A stretch of 64,000 bases of DNA from Panagrolaimus kolymaensis (Eukaryota > Nematoda > Chromadorea > Rhabditida > Panagrolaimidae): contig JAJQJQ010000003.1 of assembly GCA_028622995.1 (NCBI GenBank), positions 8,618,001 to 8,682,000 of the forward strand. Reading direction: 5' to 3'. Below, in pieces: positions 25,168 through 33,745 of the stretch; within the stretch, counting starts at the first letter, position 1, and the number at the start of each line of letters is the position of its first letter. Below the pieces are notes generated by a model that did no database searches, was not told where the DNA came from, and worked only from the letters and a program-made list of their open reading frames with translations. The translations under genes were made by a program, and so were the position numbers.

Positions 25168-26259
25168 AATCAAGCTTTATTTAATTGCTAAAAGTATGCT
25201 TGATATTGGTAAAAAGATAGCTGATCAAGCTTTATTTAATTGTTAAAAAGCATGCTTGATATTGGTAAAAACCATTGATCAAGCTTTATTTAGTTGCTAA
25301 AAAGCATGCTTGATATTGGTAAAAACCATTGATCAAGCTTTATTTAATTGCTAAAAAGCATGCTTGATATTGGTAAAAAGATAGCTGATCAAGCTTTATT
25401 TAATTGCTAAAAAGCATGCTTGATATTGGTAAAAACCATTGATCAAGCTTTATTTAATTGCTAAAAAGCATGCTTGATATTGGTAAAAAGATAGCTGATC
25501 AAGCTTTATTTAATTGCTAAAAAGCATGCTTGATATTGGTAAAAACCATTGATCAAGCTTTATTTAGTTGCTAAAAAGCATGCTTGATATTGGTAAAAAC
25601 CATTGATCAAGCTTTATTTAATTGCTAAAAAGCATGCTTGATATTGGTAAAAACCATTGATCAAGCTTTATTTAATTGCTAAAAAGCATGCTTGATATTG
25701 GTAAAAAGATAGCTGATCAAGCTTTATTTAATTGCTAAAAAGCATGCTTGATATTGGTAAAAACCATTGATCAAGCTTTATTTAATTGCTAAAAAGCATG
25801 CTTGATATTGGTAAAAAGATAGCTGATCAAGCTTTATTTAATTGCTAAAAAGCATGCTTGATATTGGTAAAAACCATTGATCAAGCTTTATTTAATTGCT
25901 AAAAAGCATGCTTGATATTGGTAAAAAGATAGCTGATCAAGCTTTATTTAAATGCTAAAAAGCATGCTTGATATTGGTAAAAAGATAGCTGATCAAGCTT
26001 TATTTAATTGCTAAAAAGCATGCTTGATATTGGTAAAAACCATTGATCAAGCTTTATTTAATTGCTAAAAAGCATGCTTGATATTGGTAAAAAGATAGCT
26101 GATCAAGCTTTATTTAATTGCTAAAAAGCATGCTTGATATTGGTAAAAACCATTGATCAAGCTTTATTTAATTGCTAAAAAGCATGCTTGATATTGGTAA
26201 AAAGATAGCTGATCAAGCTTTATTTAAATGCTAAAAAGCATGCTTGATATTGGTAAAAG
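25168..26259. repeat. Alternating 54/56-bp satellite, 20 copies, in the Helitron 5' region
   Basis: The unit begins gatcaagctttatttaattg, continues ctaaaaagcatgcttgatat and ends tggtaaaaaccatt (type A, 54 bp) or tggtaaaaagatagct (type B, 56 bp). The order of the 19 junctions from left to right is B A A B A B A A A B A B A B B A B A B. Copies are nearly identical; sparse variants (tttagttg, tttaaatg, attgtta) mark individual units. Each unit contains aagcatgctt, a perfect palindrome, and gatcaagc...gcttgat, an imperfect one, so every unit can fold. It sits between the Rep-helicase start codon and the HSE repeat. Confidence 0.97.
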
Positions 26260-26315
26260 AAAAATGAACATTATTTAAAATCAAAAAGTAATATTATACA
26301 ACAACAAAAATGAAG

Positions 26316-26522
26316 AAAAATGCGGCGCGAAAAATAGTTGAAAAAATATTAACAAACAAAGCAATATCTAAATTTTGCGACAAAGAAAAAAAGATTTTTC
26401 CAGAAGGTTCTACTGTATTTTCTTTTGGTTTCGTGCAATCGTGCTATGAGTTTTATTTTTGACAAAGAGATTACGTTAAACTTTCTAGAAAAATCTTTTT
26501 TTTCTATTTCCAAAAATGAGAC
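26316..26522 (-). repeat. HSE-containing repeat, copy upstream of the Rep-helicase
   Basis: The partner of 17653-17850. It carries the same perfect three-unit heat shock element (tTTCcaGAAggTTCt at 26397-26411) and a two-unit site, TTCTAGAA, at 26483-26490. It lies about 1.4 kb before the Rep-helicase ATG, with the satellite between. Boundaries are approximate. Confidence 0.75.
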
Positions 26523-26734
26523 GTGAAAAATTAGTTGAATAATCTCAAAAAAACATTAAAAAAAATAATTTGCATTTTATTTTTCCTTCAATTGCATAAA
26601 AAAATATAAAAAAATCGATTTTTGACAAATTTCATAGAAATTTGCATATTCTATATATCGCTAATATTTTTAAAAAACATTAAAAATAATCGAAAACATA
26701 ATCCTTTAGATAATCTCATCAAAATAGGCGAAAA

Positions 26735-26803
26735 ACAGCATCGGGGATTCGAACCAACCATCTCCTTTCTCATTGTCAAAAGCCCCACTACGCCAAAGAG
26801 AAA
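26735..26803 (-). other. tRNA-like segment in the Helitron 5' end (A box and B box)
   Basis: The minus strand carries TGGCGTAGTGG (26785-26795), a perfect A box, then 29 bases, then GGTTCGAATCC (26745-26755), a perfect B box. A weak anticodon-arm-like hairpin (CTTTTGAC...GAGAAAG) lies between. The acceptor stem is not convincing, so I do not call a working tRNA. The segment starts about 180 bases from the element's 5' end. Related segments occupy comparable places in both dimer units. Confidence 0.6.
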
Positions 26804-27744
26804 AATTTTGAGTTAAAATTTGAAAATTTGCATATATCTCGAGATCCATATTGACTTCATATTCCTCCGAAAGTTTTTCTGAAATCTACGGGTGATTTTA
26901 CCCCATCCTAGCTAGATAGAAAAATCAAACAATCGGCCGGATCGCTCAATCTGCTAACTACTCCCTTGTTTTTTTCATATTATAATTTTCTGAATAATAG
27001 CTTGCAAAGAATCAGGGTTTAATTTTTGCAGAGAAAAGGTTGTTGTGAAATGAAAATTAGGCAAATTGCTACAAGTTTCCAAAAGTTTTGGTGTAATAAA
27101 AAGGGTGTTTTCATGAAATTGGCTCAAATTATAGCGATCGGAAATATCCAATTTAAAACAAATCGGAATTTTTCGAATACTGTATAGGCTTTTTGAAGCA
27201 AAATATAATTTTTGAAGAGTATATACAGGGGCTGACTTAACGATAGTATAAACTAGTGTTGATGGTAGTGAATAGCTTTGCTTGCTTTTGGGATTATTTG
27301 TATAGTACATTGATGGTGGCTTTAAATCAATGGAATTTTGATACTCATCTGTTAAATATTCCACCAATGGCGAATACGTTAAATTTAAAGATGAATCTTC
27401 AATTTCAAAAAAACTGCTAGAGTCACTTTCAAAGTAAAATGAAAACAGTTCCATGCCAGCGTTATAGGATGTGATATTTAGCCATGCACATGCAAAATTA
27501 TTTTTTCTTTCCTTTAATCGTTTTGCTGTAATCCCGAAATCGTTTTCAAATTTCGTTACATCCATTCGCCATTTCATCACATTTTGTGACGATTGCTTTG
27601 AAATCTTCATAATTTCAATTTTATATTTCTCAAGCATTTTAACATCTTCAAAAAATAATCGACAGTATCGAGAATAAGTGTGTAGTAATAGTTCCTGAAA
27701 CCCACTAAAATTTATTCATATTTGAAAATCGAAAAAAGTTACAT

Positions 27745-27968
27745 TGTTGTATCCTGGGTTTAAGATGAAAGATGAATATTTATTGATGGCAACAAAATGT
27801 TACAACTGCTCAACAGAGCTCACATCATAATACAATTACAGAGAAGAATGAATGAATGAAGAGTGAAACTCTAGCAGCGCGAGAGCATACCGTAGGCGAG
27901 TAACAATCAGCTTAGTCGTGCAAGGAGTTTGCAATGGCGCGTGCTTTGAATACAGCACGGTCACAACA
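27745..27968 (-). mobile_element. Solo LTR, 224 bp, in intron 4 of gene A
   Basis: The ends are TGTTGT and ACAACA and the flanks are the 5-bp duplication tacat (27740-27744 and 27969-27973). The interior is GC-richer than the surroundings. On the minus strand it has AATAAA (atcaataaatattc) near its 3' part, as an LTR should. There is no internal retrotransposon sequence, so this is the remnant of LTR-LTR recombination. The intron of paralogous gene B lacks it. Confidence 0.88.
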
Positions 27969-28375
27969 TACATTCACATTTTCTTCTTTTAAAAATTCTA
28001 AATAAAATCTCCACATTTTTTTATTCCATGGCTTTTTTCCAATTCGACACTCAACATTTTGAACTATGCATTTTATATCGTTACTTTTCTTTAATTCTTC
28101 AAACCACCGATAATCATCATCTTGGAAGGATGTTATCTTTTTGGATAATTCTTCCGATTTTTCATAAATTTTTAAAAGATTTGGATCGATTGGCGAAGCT
28201 AAAAAATAAATATACATGTACGATTTTGTCCCCCTCTTTTGACGTTTATATGTATATGTAACTTACTTGAAAATATTTTATACTTCCAAAAGGGGGATGT
28301 TTCACAGTTAATTGGTAAAGTTAAAAGGTCTTTATATTTTTTCGAAAGAGCCGCTTTTGATAAAATTCTATTAAA

Positions 28376-29460
28376 GAGAGACTCTACCAGATTTTTAAAG
28401 AATTTCAGAATAGGGCGGTCCATTTTTTTTCAAACCCATTATTGTAGCTACACCAAATGGTTAATTACGATGAAAAAGTGTGCTAGTTTTCAATCTTTTG
28501 ACCATAAACTATACTAGATATGGAATTATGAGCTATCGAAGTTTATGTCATGTCTAACCTTTAAAAATTCCGCTAAAATCACCCATGAAGAATAAAAATT
28601 AGGTATTTATCTCATATTAGGTAATCGATCCACGGCTTTCTAATGGCATATACCATATATTTTAATGTTCTATAAAAATGAGGAGAAATTTGCATATTTA
28701 AAATTAAAAAAGGTGTAACTTTTTTTCCGACTTCGGGCCGGCGCTATAAAAAATACCATATAATCCTCAGAATCTCCTCTATCGATTGAGATAAAAAAAT
28801 CAAAAATATCGCATGACGGTATCTCAAACCATAATTAAATGTGTCAGCAACCACAATTTTTTGTGGGGAAAATGGTTTTTTTCAATTTTTTCATTTCGTT
28901 TTTGGCATTTTGTTCTTGATTTTTGGCATTATGTTCAGATGGATTTCAACAAAGAAAAAATTGAAAAAAACCATTTTCCCCATAAAAAAATGTGGTTTCA
29001 TGCACATCGATGAGGAAAACTTTTTTTCGGGATATACTTTTTTTTATTTTTTTGACTCAATCGATAGAGGAGATTCAGGGGAATATACGTGATTTTTTAT
29101 TTCTCGCGCACGAAGTGGGATCAGAAATGGCATCATTTTTAAGTTTAAATATGCAAATTTCTCTTGATTTTTATAGAATATCAAAATATATGGTATACGC
29201 CATTAGAAAGCCCTGGATCGATTACCTAATATGGGATAAATATCTAATTTTAATGCTTGATGGGTGATTTTAGCGGAATTTTTAAAGGTTAGACATGACA
29301 TAAACTTCGATAGCTCATAATTCCATATCTAGTATAGTTTATGGTCAAAAGATTGAAAACTAGCACACTTTTTCATCGTAATTAACCATTTGGTGTAGCT
29401 ACAATAATGGGTTTGAAAAAAAATGGACCGCCCGTTTTAAAAATCTGGTAGAGCTTCTCT
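28376..29460. mobile_element. Foldback element, about 1085 bp, in exon 3 of gene A
   Basis: Two inverted arms of about 500 bp flank a short centre near 28895-28955. The arms begin AGAGARRCTCTACCAG, pass gggcggtccattt and taatgggtttg, and meet at ggggaaaatgg / ccattttcccc. Arm identity is high outside and lower near the centre. It interrupts a coding exon whose paralogue in gene B is continuous. No transposase is present. The boundary is uncertain by one or two bases; 28376 restores the phase. Confidence 0.8.
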
Positions 29461-29931
29461 AAAAAGTATTGATATCAAATCATTGTTTATGTATCGATTT
29501 AGAAATTTTAACTGAAAATAAATGAAAAATTTCATGCACGTTTATTATTCGATACAAACTTCATTCGGAAATTTTTCTACTAAAGTTTTCCATTCTGCGT
29601 TAATCAAATGTGAAAATGAAATGCTCATAATTTTCCAGTTAATAGAAAAGTAAGTATTAAACATCGAGGATATTAAACTAAAAAAAATAAAACTGATTAA
29701 AAATAACGAATTTATTTTCTAATTTTAAATTTAAAAAGCCACTTACTGCATGAACCAAAGCGGTATTTCAGGAATAATAGTATATTTTCCTGCAAAATTT
29801 TCATATACTTCGATTGCCTCATCTACCGAGGAAGTGGTTTTGGAATCTTCAATTAACTTGTTTACAACATATCTATATGAAAGAGGAAGGGGTTCCAACG
29901 CTTTTTTCAATTTTATTAATTTCCCATCCAT

Positions 29932-30561
29932 TTTTTATCTAACGACTAATTTTTTCTAATTAGCAAAAAACTTTTTCCCATCGACAATTTGTTATTTTTG
30001 TGAATAACAAAAAATTGTTTTGCTCAATCCTTAAACTAAATAGGTCAGACTATGATAACTGCTAAAGTATATCTTAAATGAAAAAATTACAAACTTTGTT
30101 TTTGCTCAAATATATTATTGAAAAGACAAATATGGCAAGTTGCATCCATCCCGAAAATAAACAAGGTAGTAATAAATCAAATCAAATCAAAAAATACACT
30201 TTATAAGCACTTTAGAATACAAAGCTATAAAACAACTTTTTTTAGAGAAAAATATTTTAATTTTACCATCGAATAAAAGCAACAAAAAAAAAGACGAAAA
30301 AAGCAATTAAAAAATATGATTAGAGTGACGATATTTTTCAAATTCTTAGATTTAACAAAGCAATGAGATACTTTATTTGTATAAAAAAGTGATCTCGTTT
30401 ATTGCGAATAATAAACTTTTCATATGTGTGTACAAATATGTAAAAAGATATCTATCACTAAATTTATGTTTATGATTCTGAAGAAAAATAGAGATTCAAG
30501 ATGTCGTTCAAAAAAATAGTTTTTCGTTTCAAAGTCTATCACAAAATAGTAAATAAAAAAA
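29932..30561. other. Spacer between the tandem F-box-like genes
   Basis: About 630 bp of AT-rich sequence between the start codon of gene A and the stop codon of gene B, both on the minus strand. It should contain the promoter of gene A. No other feature seen. Confidence 0.5.
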
Positions 30562-30963
30562 TTAAGAAAAATAGTAATCATTTTTGTTAATAGTCAATTT
30601 CACATTTGGTTTTTTTTCATCGTGTTCCCATGTATCAAACATTGCAGATACAGCAGCTAAAACATTTTTTGCCATTTCATCATCAAGTAGGGGCCGTTGA
30701 ACGCCACCGTTGGTTTTTTGTATAGTAAATTTAAAATATGATGATAATGCAGCATTTTCCTAAAATAATTTCTGTCAAAAAATGACAAAAAAATTTGCAT
30801 TATCATTAATTTTTTTTCCACAAAAAACAAACAAAAATATAATGCTAAACTTACTTTAATAAGCTTGCATATAGCAGAAATATTAATGGGCTCCATTGCA
30901 GTGTGTAATAAACATATAAAGTTTTTCAATCTTTTAACAGCTTTAGGGATTTCGATGTCATCA

Positions 30964-32427
30964 TTATATATGTAAAAAAGGTATGGGTAGTTAGCAGTTT
31001 GAAAAACCCGGCCGATTGTTTGATTTTTCTATTTATAGATTCTGGGGTAGTTTCATATGGAGATTACGGGAAAATTAGTCTTTTTATCATAAGTAAAGAT
31101 ATGCTAATTCAAAAAGTTTTCGTAAAGCTTTGTAAAACCGGGACTTTGCCATTTTTTCACGTTTTTTTTATCATTTCAAACTTAGTTTGCTCAAATCGTC
31201 AATTAGGTGTATTTATCAAACTCAAAAGTCCGGAAAATATTCCTGTAGCAAATTTCATGTAGTATTTGATTTTTATAAATTCAACATAATACAACTTGAC
31301 GGAAATGAGTTCATTTGGGTTTGAATATGTAAATTTTCTCCAAATTTTTTCAATCACTTTTTCTCTTTTGTTGCTTTGGCGCAATGGGTTGGAACTTTAA
31401 GCGAGGCTATGGAAGTGAAAAGTTCGAGTTTTTGGCGGTTTTTTTGATGAAACTTCATAAGTTTTAATTATATTTATAGAGGCTAATAATATTTAAATAA
31501 TTTTTTAAAATTATTGGACATAACAAATATGCAAATTTTTCAAGAAATTTCCATATATTTTAGAATTTTTTAGAGACTTAGGTAATTTAACTTTGAATTT
31601 ATGGATTAATTATTTTGTACAGATATCGGGTGGATTTTTTTGACGGTTCTCATTAATCCAATTTGGGTGGATTTTTTGACGGTTCTCTAATACCAATTTG
31701 GGTGGATTTTTTGACTGTTCTCATTAATCCAATTTGGGTGGATTTTTTGACGGTTCTCCAATACCTATTTCGGGTGGATTTTTTGACGGTTCTCTAATAC
31801 CCATTTTGGGTGGATTTTTTAACGGTTCTCTAATACCAATTTGGGTGGATTTTTTAACGGTTCTAATACCATTTTGGGTGGATTTTTTGACGGTTCTCTA
31901 ATACCCATTTTGGGTGGATTTTTTAACGGTTCTCTAATACCAATTTGGGTGGATTTTTTAACGGTTCTAATACCATTTTGGGTGGATTTTTTGACGGTTC
32001 TCTAATACCCATTTTGGGTGGATTTTTTAACGGTTCTCTAATACCCATTTTGGGTGGATTTTTTAACGGTTCTCTAATACCAATTTGGGTGGATTTTTTA
32101 ACGGTTCTAATACCATTTTGGGTGGATTTTTTAACGGTTCTCTAATACCAATTTGGGTGGATTTTTTAACGGTTCTCTAATACCAATTTGGGTGGATTTT
32201 TTAACGGTTCTAATACCAATTTGGGTGGATTTTTTAACGGTTCTCATTAATCCAATTTTGGTGAATTAGGAAATCAAAGGCTTTTCAAGCGCAATGATTC
32301 TTTAAGGACCTCAAACCCGAAGGGCTAGCATCAGCTCTTAGTCGTCCAAGGTGATTATCAAATTTGGTGAAGCCCTTTAATACGGTTCTCTATTTTTTTA
32401 GTTCTGTAACCTAAACGGTTCTCCTAG
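30964..32427 (+). mobile_element. Non-autonomous Helitron, dimer unit 1 (1464 bp)
   Basis: It begins TTATATATGTAAAAAAGG after host A and ends CGGTTCTCCTAG. Its first 80 bases match the large Helitron (tagttagcag, cggccgattgtttgattttt). It contains an 18-copy minisatellite at 31627-32270 and a diverged tRNA-like segment at about 31370-31432 (A box TGGCGCAATGG, partial B box AGTTCGAG). No coding sequence. It is followed directly, with no spacer, by unit 2. Confidence 0.88.
31627..32270 (+). repeat. Minisatellite, 18 copies of a 33-37-bp unit
   Basis: The unit reads gggtggattttttaacggtt then ctctaatacccatttt with small length changes. The word cggttctc in every unit is the same as the start of the element's own 3' end (cggttctcctag). 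An ORF of Gly-Phe-Phe repeats across it is a by-product of the tandem array. Confidence 0.95.
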
Positions 32428-32461
32428 TTATAATATGAAAAAAAACTCGGGGTAGTTGCTC

Positions 32462-32498
32462 GATAGAAAGATCGGGCCGAAGGCCCGATCTTTCTATC
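32462..32498 (+). other. Perfect 17-bp hairpin near the 5' end of dimer unit 2
   Basis: GATAGAAAGATCGGGCC, loop GAA, then the exact complement. It starts 34 bases from the element's 5' end. The other two Helitron 5' ends have only parts of this sequence (ggccgat, gatttttctat), so the hairpin is a feature of this copy. Confidence 0.9.
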
Positions 32499-32631
32499 TA
32501 GCTAGGATGGGGTAAAATCACCCGTAGATTTCAGAAAAACTTTCGGAGGAATATGAAGTAAAGATGGATCTCGAGATACACGCATGTTTAACATTAAAAT
32601 TCAAAAATGCGTCTTTTCCGCCCTTTTCTTT

Positions 32632-32700
32632 GTCTTTTTGGCGTTGTGGGTATAGCGCTTTTGACTGTGAAAGGAGCTGTTTGGTTCGAATCCCAGATAT
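32632..32700 (+). other. tRNA-like segment in dimer unit 2
   Basis: TGGCGTTGTGG (32639-32649) is an A box with one change and GGTTCGAATCC (32683-32693) a perfect B box. Between them an arm of 5 bp with a 7-base loop can form (CTTTT, GACTGTG, AAAGG). It starts 204 bases from the unit's 5' end. It aligns with the segment at 26735-26803. Confidence 0.6.
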
Positions 32701-33730
32701 CATTTTTCGCTTATTTTGATGAGATTGTCAAAGTATTATGTTTTAGATTATTTTTAATGATTTTTAAAAATATTAGCGATATATAGAATATGCAAATTTC
32801 TATAAGATTTGACAAAAATCGATTTTTTTATATTTTTTTATGCAATTGAAGGAAAAATAAAAAGCAAATTATTTTTTAATGTTTTTTTGAGATTATTGAA
32901 CTAATTTTCATGGATTTTTTAAATAATAAGGTTTTAAGGGAGTGAGCTATAAAGAGAATGACTAGATGGTTTGGAGCCATTATCGGTTCTTCCAAATAAT
33001 TAGTCAAAGGGGAAAGTTTCAAAAAGGCCTGTTCGATTATCAAATATATGCTAAAGGCAAAATTTGCATATAGGTTTGATCGGTTCTCTCAAATATACCA
33101 GTGGGGAAATTGCGAATCATTATCGATTCTCATAGTTATCAACATAGGTACGTGATTATAGTAAGTGCCAGAGGGCATGCTTATGTCATATTTTTTAAGA
33201 ATGCAAATAAATCTTTGAATTCCGTTGTATTTTTGCATGAGGAATCCAATGGTGGTGTTCTTTTTTAAAAAAAAAGTGGTTTCTTGAGCGGTTCTCAATA
33301 AATTAAGAAAGGGAACTATAAATAGACATGAGGGACATGTAAGAGTTAGGAAATGATAAACCCCTGGGGCATGTTTACGTGGAAGGCATATCCAAATGGT
33401 TTGAATACATTACGGTATGTCCTTAATGGCATAAAAGTGTGGAAGGGGTAGTGGTATGTCTTTAAGCTTGAAGTGTGTGATACCAGCTGGGATAATGGCC
33501 TGATCGGTTCTCCGAAATATACCATTGGCAAAAAAGGCATTATCGGTTCTCCCAGATATGCCAGCGGAGATAAAGGCGTGATCGGTTCTCAAAGATATGC
33601 AAGAAAGAATTTATAAAACTTTGCATCAAAGAAAATAATCATAAGAATTAATGTTTTTATAAAAAAACCCATTCACATTTATTTTTTTAAATTTTTACAT
33701 GCTCATAATTAAAAACTAGACCCAGCCGTT

Positions 33731-33745
33731 AATCGCGAAGCGATT
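33731..33745 (+). other. Helitron 3' subterminal hairpin with GCGAAGC core (unit 2)
   Basis: AATCGCGAAGCGATT, identical to the hairpin of the large Helitron, ending 41 bases before the end of the terminal CTAG at 33786. Confidence 0.8.

Larger units (their letters stand above)
16352..26985 (-). mobile_element. Autonomous Helitron, 10,634 bp
   Basis: The element reads on the minus strand. Its 5' end is at 26985 (TTATAATATGAAAA) and its 3' end at 16352 (GGTTCTCCTAG). The host base before it is A and after it is T, with no target duplication, as is typical of Helitrons. Excision restores the host frame exactly. In coding order it contains a tRNA-like segment (about 26735-26803), an HSE repeat (26316-26522), a satellite array (25168-26259), the Rep-helicase ORF (24882-18022), a second HSE repeat (17653-17850), a Gln-rich ORF (17559-16801) and a terminal hairpin (16395-16409). 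The 3' CTAG and A/T target site are canonical; the 5' end is TT rather than the usual TC. The intact ORF suggests a recent insertion. Confidence 0.93.
15784..29931 (-). pseudogene. F-box-like gene A, disrupted by a Helitron, a foldback element and a solo LTR
   Basis: Host exons are 29747-29931, 29560-29677, 29461-29511 plus 28267-28375, 27972-28198, 26986-27694 plus 16023-16351, and 15784-15978. The two halves of the large exon (709 and 329 nt) sum to 346 codons exactly, so the gene was whole before the Helitron entered. The product would be about 640 residues. The N-terminal half has repeat-like helices faintly resembling HAT repeats (WNKKMWRFYLEFLKEENVN, LLLHTYSRYCRLFFED). The middle has an F-box-like segment (YSLPSTLVYTIVKSAP...LYFASKSL), followed by a strand/helix region. 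It is the tandem paralogue of gene B at 30562-35774. The solo LTR lies in intron 4 and the foldback in exon 3. Function is not known; F-box-like proteins usually recruit substrates to SCF ubiquitin ligases. The gene is probably dead as it stands. Confidence 0.85.

Noticed and set aside
25168..26259. CRISPR-like array (regular repeats with two alternating spacers)
   Set aside because: The 'spacers' are only two recurring tails and the host is a eukaryote; it is a satellite.
16352..26985. The 190-bp direct repeats (17653-17850, 26316-26522) as LTRs of the element
   Set aside because: They do not coincide with the insertion ends fixed by the host exon, and ORF2 and the terminal hairpin lie outside the left copy.
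28813..29267. Overlapping plus-strand ORFs of 66-91 codons
   Set aside because: They lie in the foldback arms and centre and show no domain.
31945..32145. Gly-Phe-Phe repeat protein
   Set aside because: It only reads through the minisatellite in one frame and crosses unit-length changes; no start or flanking coding support.
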